Source: a virus. From it: a stretch of 25,742 nucleotides of DNA. The notes under the pieces are model-generated. The model was not told the DNA's origin and made no database searches. It worked only from the letters and a program-made list of their open reading frames with translations. Below, piece after piece: positions 16,951 to 25,395 of the stretch (position 1 is its first letter; each line of letters begins with the position of its first letter). Position numbers and translations under genes: made by a program. The stretch spans positions 1 through 25,742 of IMG/VR virus record IMGVR_UViG_3300030060_005122; one strand, 5' to 3'.

Positions 16951-18441
16951 TTACTTCATTAACATAAAGTTATTAGCACCTTGAGTAATTAAACATCTTT
17001 CAGTTAAGAAGTGTAATTGCATTGCATCTAACGCAGATGTAGCAGCACCAACAGAACCTGTAACCCAAGTTTTCATTCTTCTGTCATCAGTTTGTGAAGC
17101 TCTAAATCTTACGTGTAAGAAAGGACGCTTCATGCTAGCCCCAACAGTTTGATCATAAACTGAAGAAGTTCCAGCAGGAATTAAGACTCCTCTAATAGCG
17201 TCAGATCCAGCAACTGCGTTAATACCACCTCTTGTAGCTAAGTCGTTTAAGTATCTAAAGTCAGACTTGTAGAAGTCATAAGAACCTCTTCTAAATCCTG
17301 AGAAACCTAAATTTAAAGCCATATCTTCAGAGTTATTAAATACTCCGTAAGAAGTACCACCAGCTCCGTAAGAGTTCATTGAAGCTAACATGTCATCAAT
17401 AGCTAAGCTAGTTGATCTGTTAACAAACATCATGTATTCTTCAATAGCACCTTGCTTGTCAAACTCTGCTAAGATAGCGTCAAACTCAGCTAAATCAGTA
17501 GCAGCGTTAACACCAGTTACACCAGAAGTTACGTTACCTCTATCAGTAATAGCATCAAATAAACCTTGAGTACCAACTAAAGTATCGTTACCAGCTACAG
17601 GTGTTCCTAAGAAAGTGTCAACAGCGTTTGTACCAGAACCTCTAACGGACTCTAACATTGCCATTTCGATGTAATCAGTAAATCTAGCTCTTGTATCAGC
17701 TTCAGCTTTTAAATACCATAAGTAACCTGATTGACCAGACTCAGTAGAAACTTCAACCCAACCAATTCTAGACGCATCAGAACCTGATACTTCGTAGTAA
17801 TCTTTCATTATTATTGGTTTGTTAGTAAAAGATTTGAAATCTGGCTCGTTAGCTGTTCTTGCTTCTGTAGTACTAGATCCAGCAGCATTGTAACCAACAC
17901 CTTTTGCAAACTCAGAACCATAAACTAAAAGAATAGTTCCTTTGTCAGCAGTGTTTCCAGAAGTTGGTATTGTAGAACCATCATAAGTTGCAACAGTAAT
18001 ATCAGCAGCAGTTGCACCAGATCCTAAAGCTGTAACTACACCTTTAAATACTCCAGTAGGAGCAGCTACAATAACAGTATCATTTAATCTAACACCGTGA
18101 GTTAATAAACCGTCTGCAGCAAATCCATTTTCATCAATATCACACTGAACAGTTATAACGTTGTCAGCGTCAATATCACCTTTGTATGATAAATGTAATC
18201 TACCTTGCTCAGACCATACTACTTGATCAGCAGTCATAGCCTCCTCTGCACCAACTTGAGCTAAAAAACCTGAGATAGTTCTTGGTCCAAAAACTTCAGC
18301 TTCTTTTTCCATCAAGTCCGGCACGTATTGTTGTCCCCAACCTGCGTTGTCTGCAGACGAGAGATCTAGATAATTTGAAGTAAGTGTTTGCTTTACTGCA
18401 GCAGGCACACTATTCAAATTAGTTCCATTTGTAATTGCCAT
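16951..18441 (-). CDS. Major capsid protein (HK97-fold type)
   Basis: A 496-aa protein, the usual size for a crAss-like or podovirus capsid subunit. The N-terminus (LDLSSADNAGWGQQYVPDLM) resembles the arm of marine phage capsid proteins. Residues about 90-200 are a beta-rich, Gly/Ala/Thr-rich region that may be an inserted domain. The helical core follows (LWYLKAEADTRARFTDYIEM; DLAEFDAILAEFDKQGAIEE), then RRGSYDFYKSDFRYLNDLAT and a C-terminal part KRPFLHVRFRASQTDDRRMK. It lies after portal and scaffold genes, the classical capsid position, and is followed by a strong terminator, which fits high independent expression. By hand count one sample line is about 42% G+C, against about 22% in a line of the giant gene, suggesting codon adaptation. 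Exact family not verified by search. Confidence 0.9.
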   Translation of the reverse strand: MAITNGTNLNSVPAAVKQTLTSNYLDLSSADNAGWGQQYVPDLMEKEAEVFGPRTISGFLAQVGAEEAMTADQVVWSEQGRLHLSYKGDIDADNVITVQCDIDENGFAADGLLTHGVRLNDTVIVAAPTGVFKGVVTALGSGATAADITVATYDGSTIPTSGNTADKGTILLVYGSEFAKGVGYNAAGSSTTEARTANEPDFKSFTNKPIIMKDYYEVSGSDASRIGWVEVSTESGQSGYLWYLKAEADTRARFTDYIEMAMLESVRGSGTNAVDTFLGTPVAGNDTLVGTQGLFDAITDRGNVTSGVTGVNAATDLAEFDAILAEFDKQGAIEEYMMFVNRSTSLAIDDMLASMNSYGAGGTSYGVFNNSEDMALNLGFSGFRRGSYDFYKSDFRYLNDLATRGGINAVAGSDAIRGVLIPAGTSSVYDQTVGASMKRPFLHVRFRASQTDDRRMKTWVTGSVGAATSALDAMQLHFLTERCLITQGANNFMLMK

Positions 18442-18461
18442 AATTTTGTAATTTTAAATTG

Positions 18462-19670
18462 TTAATTTTTGTTTTTAATTTTAAATTTGAAGTCATTTGA
18501 ATTATTGCCTAATACTTTTACTTTTATTCCGCCAGTATTGATTTGACCATTAAACTCTTGTCGTGGATCCATACTAACGTTTTTAGATTTAGCTATACTA
18601 TCTTTCAAAGCATCAGCCTTACCTTGCTCGTAAAAGTGTTTTGCAATAGCATCAGGATTCATAGCTGTAAACAAACCTTTGTGGTAACCTGCAGTATCTT
18701 CTATTTCATTATTTTTATTTAGGAACTTCCCTATAAAATTATTAATATCGCTCTGCGTTTCTTTTACCGCGCCCGCATCTTTAACATTAAACCTAAATCT
18801 TTTTTCACCAACGTTATATTCAAAACCTTTGAAATTTTTATTGAACAATTGATTAGTTTTATTTAAAAAAGTACGAGTTTGTTTTTCTACAACTTCTTCT
18901 TGCTCTTTTGACTCTTTGTTGTACCTGTTGAAAAAATCAATAGCTTTTTGCTGTTCTTTTGTTAACTTACTTCCAGCTTTAATTTCTTCATAATATTTGG
19001 ACTTCGCACCGTCCAGGTGTCGCTTTGCTTCGGCAACTTGCTCTTTCAAAGCTAATTTTTTTCTTTTTATATCTATATCTTCATCTAACTCTGCATCAAA
19101 AGAAAACTTGTCGTCCATCATAAACTCTATTTCCTCAGAGTTTAAATGTGGTTTAGTTCGTTTGTAATATTCTTTTAATAATGCTAAGTTATCTAATTCA
19201 GAATAATCTTGATTTAACATTACATAGTCTTCTAAACTACCACCAGTTTCATCCATAAAGTCTACAAGCTTTTGTATGTTTTCTGGAAGCGGCTTGCCGG
19301 TTTGTTGAGCTTCTGCTACAGCTTCTTCTGCTTGCTCAGTTAGCTCTTCAACTTCTTGTTTTACTTCTTCTTCTGTAATTTCTTCAACAACGGGTTGCTC
19401 ATCTTGAACGTTGTTGGTACTTTCTCCGGTAGGTTTTTCATCTGTTGTTTCGACGTTTTCTTCGAGTACTTTTTCGCTAGTTTCGGATTGGTCGCGTACA
19501 GGAACCTCATCTGTGCTTTGCTCTGGAACGGCATCTGTTTCTGGTTTTTTAGTTAAATCTACTTTGATAACATTGTCATCTTCTTTTATTTCTTTTTTAC
19601 TAAGATCAACTTTTACAACGTTGTCTTTTGTAGCCTCTTCAGCTACTTCTTCTTTTTTCTTTTTTGCCAT
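18462..19670 (-). CDS. Probable capsid scaffolding / assembly protein
   Basis: A 402-aa protein placed between portal and capsid genes, where scaffolding proteins usually lie. It starts MAKKKKEEVAEEATKD and is extremely acidic over the first ~120 residues. A short near-repeat is visible: DNVVKVDLSKK and DNVIKVDLTKK. Residues about 120-260 are helical with runs suggesting coiled coil (KRKKLALKEQVAEAKRHLDG), preceded by GKPLPENIQKLVDFMDETGG and a SLEDYVMLNQDYSELDNLAL block. The C-terminus is basic and Asn/Lys-rich (FKFKIKNKN), as in scaffold proteins whose C-terminus contacts capsid subunits. Together with length and charge this supports a scaffold that is lost or degraded during maturation. 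No protease domain is seen in this protein. The role is inferred from position and composition. Confidence 0.75.
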   Translation of the reverse strand: MAKKKKEEVAEEATKDNVVKVDLSKKEIKEDDNVIKVDLTKKPETDAVPEQSTDEVPVRDQSETSEKVLEENVETTDEKPTGESTNNVQDEQPVVEEITEEEVKQEVEELTEQAEEAVAEAQQTGKPLPENIQKLVDFMDETGGSLEDYVMLNQDYSELDNLALLKEYYKRTKPHLNSEEIEFMMDDKFSFDAELDEDIDIKRKKLALKEQVAEAKRHLDGAKSKYYEEIKAGSKLTKEQQKAIDFFNRYNKESKEQEEVVEKQTRTFLNKTNQLFNKNFKGFEYNVGEKRFRFNVKDAGAVKETQSDINNFIGKFLNKNNEIEDTAGYHKGLFTAMNPDAIAKHFYEQGKADALKDSIAKSKNVSMDPRQEFNGQINTGGIKVKVLGNNSNDFKFKIKNKN

Positions 19671-19701
19671 AATAAAATATTATATAATTAATAAAATTTG
19701 T

Positions 19702-22122
19702 TTATCTAGGTTCAAACTGGCTTAAATCAAAACCTCCTCCTAGTATATCATTACCCATAGACTCAAAGTTTTTAGCAGGTTGATCATTTTTTCTTTGCTC
19801 TATCATTTTGCTTTGTTGGGTAGCTTGTATTCTTGTTCTTTCGTCTTTACGATCTTCTTTTTCTCTGTCTCTGCTTTTTTGATTGTCAACATCAGCGCCT
19901 TTTAACTCCATGTTAAAATTAAACTCTTGTTGCATTAGTCCTAGCTTTATTTGACTTTCAGCTTGCATTTGAGCTATTTCTATTTGACTTTGAGCTTGTG
20001 CTAAGGCTATTTTTTGTTCAGTTATAGCTTGTTGTTTAACAACTTCAGACTGAGCCGCTTTTTCTTGGGCCTGTGCATTAGCTTGAGCTTGAACTTGTAT
20101 ATTTCTTTCTTTTAATTTTTGATCTCTGTCTATTTTCTTTTTTCTTCTAATTTTTAAAAGTTGATTAGCTAATTTTAAATTTCTAACTTCTCTAATATCT
20201 ATAGCGTCTTCTAAGTCTATAGTTTGTTGTGAAAGCGCTACTTGTATATTGTTTTCTAATCTAGCTTTTTCTTCTTCGTCTGGAGCTAATTCTATAAATA
20301 TACCAAAATCATATAAATGTAACTCTGTTAATTCATTTAAAGTAGCTACGTTATGAGCGCCTATTGCTTGTACAAAAGCGTCTCTTGTTGGTGAGTATTC
20401 TATAATATCAGATATTCTAAGTGATAATTGTTCTGCTATTTCTGCAGTTAAAAATAAACCAGAGTTTAATATGTGTCTAGTAGCCACATTAGAATTTGCA
20501 GCTGCTATTTTTTGCACGCCAACTAATGCGTTACTATCAGGTGTGCTTCCATCTCTAGCCTCGTTTAACCCGGTTACATCTCTTATCATTTGTAAATAAT
20601 AATTGTAGTTAGTAATAAGCGCTGTAATTTTATTGCCACCACTACCAGATGTTATCTCTTGTATTGGCACTTTACCAGGATTCATATCACCATCTTGTGT
20701 AAATGATCTACCTATAACACTACCTGTTTGGAAAAACATATTTAAAGCTTCTTGTGGATTATAGTTTGTTCCGTTGCCTAAATCTATTTCAGCTAAACCA
20801 TCAGCGTCTAAATAAACACCATCAGGTATCATACGTGACATTACTTGTTGTAACTTTAAATGAGTAAGCTGTATCATATCAGCAAAACCAGTAATACGTT
20901 TTACTAATGAATCTATGTTACCTTTATACATACGAGGCGCAACAATACTATAATTCATTTTAACTTTAGTATAATCACTTTTTGGTCTCATCATGTTTTT
21001 AGCCATTTCCCATTTTAACAGCTTGTTAGTTCCTACGACCATAGCTCCTTCATATAAAACTTCTATAGCTCTTTCTAATTTAGAAAAGCCACCCTCCATA
21101 TCTTCTGGTGGATTAAAGCTGTCATCTTTTTCTATAGCTTTATCAGCGCCTGTAGCAGTTTCTTTTAGTTTGTATACTTCGTTCATATATGTTTTATAGT
21201 TATAATATAAAACTTGAACTTTATTATTATCAAACTCATCGTAGCTACTAGCGTTTTTATACGAGTTGTTTGTGTACAAAGATCTTGACTGTATTATTTC
21301 TTCTAAATCTGATTGATCTAAATGTGGAAATTGTTTAGCTAATTCGTTTATAGGTATGGTTTTTACTTCGCCAACATAATATATATCATCAAAATAAGGT
21401 GATTCAGTATAAGAGTAAACTAAATCTGCAGGATCAACATACTCTATAGTAGCACCTTCTGAAGTCGTAAAACTTGTTTTTACAGCACCAATACCTAAAA
21501 CAGTTAGATCTCTATAAAATCTTTTTGAAATTAAATCATAATTATTACCTTTCATTAAAGTAGTAATAGCTTGCTCTTCTGCTATTTCTATAGACTGCTT
21601 GTAAGAAAGCTGCATGTGAAGAGCTAGTTCTTCTTCGTTTTCAGGTAAAGTTTCGGGATCATTAGCTGCTAAATCTAAATTAAAATTTTCTTTAACAAAA
21701 AGATCTATAGACTTTAACTGCATGTCTTCTATTATAGAGTCCATATAAGCAGTTCTTTTATTCATACCATAAACATCTTGTGAATATGCTTTTATATCGT
21801 ACAAACGATCTGCCATACCATTAACAACAATATCTACAAACTTAGGTATAATAGGTACTGGCGTCCAGTCAAGATTTAAATAGCTTAAGTCACCATTTAT
21901 AGATAACTCGTCTTTATATTTTTGTATTGACTGATTACCTTCTGCGTATAATCTTAATCTATGAAAATCGTTATAGTGTTTGTGGTATCTATTAAGTCCT
22001 TGATCTTTGTTGAACCACTCGTGCTCTATAGCTTTGGCAACTTTTAATCCATAGTCGTAGCTAAGCTTTTCAGCATCACTAACTACTTGACTAGGAAAAT
22101 AATTATTAATGTATTCTGCCAT
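19702..22122 (-). CDS. Portal protein
   Basis: An 806-aa protein, a large podovirus-type portal. It follows the large terminase gene by 3 nt and precedes the scaffold gene. The N-terminal part (YGLKVAKAIEHEWFNKDQGL; LDWTPVPIIPKFVDIVVNGM) is portal-like. The middle contains helix-rich segments around LVKRITGFADMIQLTHLKLQ and the 'DVTGLNEARDGSTPDSNALV' block, the type of sequence seen in portal cores. The C-terminal ~150 residues (from about 659) change to a basic and then Gln/Ala-rich coiled coil (QAQANAQAQEKAAQ, QAQSQIEIAQMQAESQIKLG). This would build an extended barrel into the capsid, as known for P22-type portals. The portal forms the dodecameric DNA channel at one capsid vertex, binding terminase outside and ring proteins later. 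Call from gene order and pattern. Confidence 0.88.
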   Translation of the reverse strand: MAEYINNYFPSQVVSDAEKLSYDYGLKVAKAIEHEWFNKDQGLNRYHKHYNDFHRLRLYAEGNQSIQKYKDELSINGDLSYLNLDWTPVPIIPKFVDIVVNGMADRLYDIKAYSQDVYGMNKRTAYMDSIIEDMQLKSIDLFVKENFNLDLAANDPETLPENEEELALHMQLSYKQSIEIAEEQAITTLMKGNNYDLISKRFYRDLTVLGIGAVKTSFTTSEGATIEYVDPADLVYSYTESPYFDDIYYVGEVKTIPINELAKQFPHLDQSDLEEIIQSRSLYTNNSYKNASSYDEFDNNKVQVLYYNYKTYMNEVYKLKETATGADKAIEKDDSFNPPEDMEGGFSKLERAIEVLYEGAMVVGTNKLLKWEMAKNMMRPKSDYTKVKMNYSIVAPRMYKGNIDSLVKRITGFADMIQLTHLKLQQVMSRMIPDGVYLDADGLAEIDLGNGTNYNPQEALNMFFQTGSVIGRSFTQDGDMNPGKVPIQEITSGSGGNKITALITNYNYYLQMIRDVTGLNEARDGSTPDSNALVGVQKIAAANSNVATRHILNSGLFLTAEIAEQLSLRISDIIEYSPTRDAFVQAIGAHNVATLNELTELHLYDFGIFIELAPDEEEKARLENNIQVALSQQTIDLEDAIDIREVRNLKLANQLLKIRRKKKIDRDQKLKERNIQVQAQANAQAQEKAAQSEVVKQQAITEQKIALAQAQSQIEIAQMQAESQIKLGLMQQEFNFNMELKGADVDNQKSRDREKEDRKDERTRIQATQQSKMIEQRKNDQPAKNFESMGNDILGGGFDLSQFEPR

Positions 22123-22125
22123 GTT

Positions 22126-24339
22126 TTATTTTATTATTTTTGATAAATTGCCTCTGTTATGATACTTAGCAATATTTATGTTTAATTTAGGTTTTTCTAT
22201 TTTAGCGTTTGGTTTGTATAAGTTTCTATTACAAGCCATAATAGCAAGTCCAGAGCTTATAGAAGCATCAAACTTTGTTCTTTTAGTTATATCAAATTTA
22301 GCCCAATCGTTTAAAGTTCTGTTAAAATACACGTTACCATAAACGCCGTCTTCTAAATGACCAACGTATTGTTGTATATACATTTCAATAGCTGCAGCAT
22401 GAGCTTGTTTTATGTCTTCGCTTGAGTTAGGTATACCACCTATTTCTTTCTCTGTTACAGATAACTTGTTCCAAATTTTATCTGGCCTATTCATACTGTA
22501 ACCTCTATAACCTCTACGCCTTAAATGATATAATAATCTAGGCTTGTTGTTTTCTGCAAGTAGTGGCATGCCATAAAATACTAGTGCCATTAAAACGTCT
22601 TCAAAAAATATCTCAGCTGTTTGTGGTCTAGCTATGTATTCTAAAAACATGTGGTTAGGTGGCGCATCTTCCATGCTAAATTTAGTTAAACCGTGTAAAG
22701 CGCCATTGGAACCTCTACCATCTACTGTTCCTGATATATCATAACTGTCACAACCAAAAGCTCCTACGTGATCATTACCAGGATATTTAATACCGTTTTT
22801 AACTATTATTCTGTTTTGTAAATGCGATGGTGGCACCCAACTTATATTAAATCTACCTTTTGGATCTGGATAAAATATTACTTGTGTATCTTTTACACCG
22901 TTAACCCATTGAAAGTTACCAACGCTTACATTAGCTTGACTACCTATACCATCGTTGTAATCTACTTGTTCGTATATTTTTACTAAGTTAAATATACTAT
23001 TTTTAGCCTCATCTCTAAACGCGTGTTCTTCAGTACGTGGAAACTGTCTGTAAAATTCATTTAACGCATCTTGATCATTTTTTAAACCTTCAGCTTCATT
23101 ATTCCAATGATCAACTATACCATAATCTATTAGTTCGCCATCTGGTCCGAAGACATCATTATCTGGACTATCAAATACTGGTTGTCCGTACTCATCAATA
23201 AATCCTTCATAATTCCATTCCATTGGAATAAAAAAAGAATATAAACCAGACTTTGTCTGTCCATTACGGTTTCGTTTTGTAACGTCTGAATCATAGTATA
23301 ACTTTTTAAAATTGTTACCACCTTTATCTAACGCGTTGCTAGTACTACCCATCATACACTTACCAACTACTCTAGCACCTAAACGCAAACACGTTTTTGT
23401 TACTCTCCAGTTATTTAATATGTTGTCTGGTCTTTCCCATTTACCACTTTCATCGTGAACTAATAAATTAAGCTTTTCTCCATCGTAGCTATTATCACCT
23501 GTGTTTTTCCAATCAATAGTAGTATCAAGTCCAACCAAGTCTTCCTGCTTTTCATTAGCAGTAATTTTTTTACGCGTAAACTTACTTGCAGGCACACGAT
23601 AAGCAAGTTCAGACTTAGGCCTATCCATACCATCTTGTATCGGTTTAAAAAAGAAAGGATAATTAACCGATATTGGAACAACTTTGTCTGTAAACATTTT
23701 TTTAGCATCAGCGCCACTTTTAGATAATATACCATATCTACTATCACTCGATATTGTAGCTAAATTAACTGTTTCAGCTGAAGACATAAAGCTAAAGCCA
23801 CTACGTCTGTTTTTAAGGTAGCACATACCATAACATCTTTTATCAGCTTTGCAAGCTTCCCAAAATATAAAAAACAAACGGTTTGCTTCTCTAAAATCTG
23901 GAGCGCCTACATCTATTTTGCTCCATTGTAAATACATATAGTGACTACCTGTTATGTATGTTGGCTTACCATTGTTCATAAACCAAAAGCCTTCGTCTCT
24001 ACGTTTAAACTCTTCGTCTATATAATCATACCACTGTTCTTTTTGATCTTCAGGGTATGCTCTCCAGTCAAATATGTTTTTAAGTTTACCTAGTTCTTTA
24101 GGGTAATCTATTTTTTGCCATTTAGAGGATTTGTGCATGTGCACTTGCATCGGTTCCAACGGCAAGCCAATGCGCAAATTTTGTATCTCAAGTATCTTCC
24201 CAAGTTTACCAGTTTTTGATATAACGACGATATCATGTTCTTTATTGTATCCATATTTCCATTTTTTGCCACGGTTCATCCGTGTGATTGTTGTTTTCTT
24301 TATTGGTTCTACGACCTTAACTAAATTTTGCTTGTACAT
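22126..24339 (-). CDS. terL: Terminase large subunit (packaging ATPase/nuclease)
   Basis: A 737-aa protein. The ATPase part shows a Walker-A-like KNRRSGFSF at 176-184, a Walker B LLVHDE at 292-297 and a coupling motif GST at 331-333. The nuclease part has GCDSYD (D531), LLAENN (E596) and KFDASISSGLA (D691), fitting the three acidic residues of the RuvC-like terminase nuclease. The Walker A lacks the canonical GKT/S; the lysine lies at the front (K176), as in lambda gpA (KSARVGYSK). It hydrolyses ATP to pump DNA through the portal and cuts concatemers. The ATG shares one base with the stop of the preceding gene (TAATG), implying coupled translation. Portal follows after 3 nt. Two shorter minus-strand open frames inside it are out of frame and not genes. 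Confidence 0.95.
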   Translation of the reverse strand: MYKQNLVKVVEPIKKTTITRMNRGKKWKYGYNKEHDIVVISKTGKLGKILEIQNLRIGLPLEPMQVHMHKSSKWQKIDYPKELGKLKNIFDWRAYPEDQKEQWYDYIDEEFKRRDEGFWFMNNGKPTYITGSHYMYLQWSKIDVGAPDFREANRLFFIFWEACKADKRCYGMCYLKNRRSGFSFMSSAETVNLATISSDSRYGILSKSGADAKKMFTDKVVPISVNYPFFFKPIQDGMDRPKSELAYRVPASKFTRKKITANEKQEDLVGLDTTIDWKNTGDNSYDGEKLNLLVHDESGKWERPDNILNNWRVTKTCLRLGARVVGKCMMGSTSNALDKGGNNFKKLYYDSDVTKRNRNGQTKSGLYSFFIPMEWNYEGFIDEYGQPVFDSPDNDVFGPDGELIDYGIVDHWNNEAEGLKNDQDALNEFYRQFPRTEEHAFRDEAKNSIFNLVKIYEQVDYNDGIGSQANVSVGNFQWVNGVKDTQVIFYPDPKGRFNISWVPPSHLQNRIIVKNGIKYPGNDHVGAFGCDSYDISGTVDGRGSNGALHGLTKFSMEDAPPNHMFLEYIARPQTAEIFFEDVLMALVFYGMPLLAENNKPRLLYHLRRRGYRGYSMNRPDKIWNKLSVTEKEIGGIPNSSEDIKQAHAAAIEMYIQQYVGHLEDGVYGNVYFNRTLNDWAKFDITKRTKFDASISSGLAIMACNRNLYKPNAKIEKPKLNINIAKYHNRGNLSKIIK

Positions 24340-24341
24340 TA
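24339..24341 (-). promoter_or_regulatory. TAATG stop-start junction (small/large terminase)
   Basis: The stop of the 92-aa gene and the ATG of terL share one T (transcribed strand TAATG). This permits translational coupling by ribosome re-initiation and is consistent with the missing Shine-Dalgarno signal. Confidence 0.8.
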
Positions 24342-24617
24342 CTTAGATCTACCTTCTGCGAATCCTTTAAAAGCTTTTTTCTCTGTCTTTTCAGGTGTTT
24401 TGCCCTCAAGCAAGTTTTCTTCTTCTTGTATTCTGTTAAGTATTTCAAATGCGTCAAATATTGCTAGTTTTTTAGTAGCTGCGGCATTTTTTAATCTATC
24501 AGCACTAACGTCATCTTCTGTATTAGTAATAATCTTTTCTTTTGCAACGTTAATTAATTCTTCAACTGCTTTGTGCCCAGCTTGGATTATAAGCTTCTTC
24601 GTTTCCTTCGTATTCAT
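24339..24617 (-). CDS. Probable terminase small subunit
   Basis: A 92-aa protein ending where the large terminase begins (TAATG overlap). It is almost entirely helical: TKKLIIQAGHKAVEELINVA, then SADRLKNAAATKKLAIFDAF, EILNRIQEEE, and a basic tail with KAFKGFAEGRSK. The central SADRLKNAAATKKLAIFDAF block is of a kind I recall upstream of large terminase genes in marine phages. The position directly before the large subunit is typical of small terminase subunits, which form rings that recognise the packaging site. At 92 aa it is short for the class and shows no obvious DNA-binding helix-turn-helix. Its first 56 nt overlap the end of the upstream gene. No other ATG exists in frame, so this start is likely. 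Confidence 0.6.
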   Translation of the reverse strand: MNTKETKKLIIQAGHKAVEELINVAKEKIITNTEDDVSADRLKNAAATKKLAIFDAFEILNRIQEEENLLEGKTPEKTEKKAFKGFAEGRSK

Positions 24618-25152
24618 ATTTAATTGTAATAAATTTATTTAAAACTCTATATAATCTTTTACCATCGATTACAAACTCGTAAGTTGAAAAAGGTGTAAAA
24701 CCTACGAGACCGCCAATATCATTGACGCCGTCAGTATATTTAACTATACCTATACACTCTTCTTCTTCACTTGGTTTTAGTTTATCTCTTTGTTTTATTG
24801 GCTGTACGAAGCAATACCCGTCTGTAGCAAGCCATTTATTATTTCTTTTATACAAAAATATTTGATCTGGCTTTACAAGATACGTGTTTTCGTTGAAATA
24901 ACTTCTACTGTTTTTTTCGTTACCTTGCATGTCATGCCAACGTCTAAAAACATTATGATGTACTACAACAGTATCGCCAGGTTTTATTTTTGTTTTATAA
25001 GCTGTAGGTATAGATTTAACAATAGCTTCTCTGTTCACAAACTGATGATTAAATATCTCTGTGTTAACAATAAGATTTTTATCACCAACTTTTTTTGTAT
25101 TATTGTATCTATTACCTTTTGGCTCTATAACAAAGTCAAAAGGCGCTTTCAT
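24562..25152 (-). CDS. Two-unit GroES-like (co-chaperonin-type) protein
   Basis: A 196-aa protein. Two consecutive stretches resemble the GroES beta-barrel. Unit one, about residues 22-100, contains REAIVKSIP, the GroES-like KIKPGDTVVVHHNVF (55-69) and a strand ending near YLVKPDQIFLYK. Unit two, about 105-180, contains GYCFVQPIKQRDK, EEECIGIVKYTDG, then VGFTPFSTYEFVIDGKRLYR, like the end of GroES, where '..F..Y.....IDG..Y.I' precedes the last strand. Phage-encoded GroES substitutes (T4 gp31) help fold capsid protein, and this gene lies upstream of terminase and capsid genes. The similarity is by eye. It could instead be an unrelated beta-barrel virion or regulatory protein. Its start shares one base with the preceding stop (TAATG), and its end overlaps the next gene by 56 nt. 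Confidence 0.5.
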   Translation of the reverse strand: MKAPFDFVIEPKGNRYNNTKKVGDKNLIVNTEIFNHQFVNREAIVKSIPTAYKTKIKPGDTVVVHHNVFRRWHDMQGNEKNSRSYFNENTYLVKPDQIFLYKRNNKWLATDGYCFVQPIKQRDKLKPSEEEECIGIVKYTDGVNDIGGLVGFTPFSTYEFVIDGKRLYRVLNKFITIKYEYEGNEEAYNPSWAQSS

Positions 25153-25154
25153 TA
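25152..25154 (-). promoter_or_regulatory. TAATG stop-start junction (79-aa and GroES-like genes)
   Basis: The same one-base TAATG overlap joins the 79-aa gene to the GroES-like gene, implying coupled translation. Confidence 0.8.
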
Positions 25155-25391
25155 TTTTCCTTTGAGTTTTTTAATTTTAGCCTCTATAGATTTTTTTAAT
25201 AATTCATCATAACTTCCTTTTGTAGAAGAATGCATATTTGTCGTTCCTTCAATATTCAAAGTGCTTCCACGTTTCCCACTGACTGTTATAAAAGGTCTAG
25301 AACTTCTGCTAGATTCTGTTGAGTGAGCGTGCTCTTCTTTTATATTATGTTTTAACGGTGAAGCAAATGCTTTTAACGGTTTATTTCTCAT
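25152..25391 (-). CDS. Small protein of unknown function, 79 aa
   Basis: A basic, Ser/Thr-rich protein (MRNKPLKAFASPLKHNIKEE at the start) with low hydrophobicity in the first 60 residues, containing SRSSRPFITVSGKRGSTLNI. The last ~20 residues form a lysine-rich helix (SYDELLKKSIEAKIKKLKGK). It contains no recognisable catalytic or DNA-binding motif. It lies 4 nt after the 73-aa gene, and its stop overlaps the next start by one base (TAATG), so translation is probably coupled. By composition it could be an assembly factor or nucleic-acid-associated protein, but nothing in the sequence identifies it. Confidence 0.65.
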   Translation of the reverse strand: MRNKPLKAFASPLKHNIKEEHAHSTESSRSSRPFITVSGKRGSTLNIEGTTNMHSSTKGSYDELLKKSIEAKIKKLKGK

Positions 25392-25395
25392 AATT

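Noticed and set aside
23130-23321. Minus-strand open frame inside terL
   Set aside because: Out of frame within the intact terminase gene; terminase motifs continue uninterrupted on both sides.
23460-23747. Second minus-strand open frame inside terL
   Set aside because: Out of frame, product is low-complexity Leu/Lys-rich without leader.
24790-25212. Open frame of 140 codons on the + strand, apparently hydrophobic
   Set aside because: Antisense to the GroES-like gene; the Phe/Ile/Cys-rich product is typical of reading AT-rich genes backwards.
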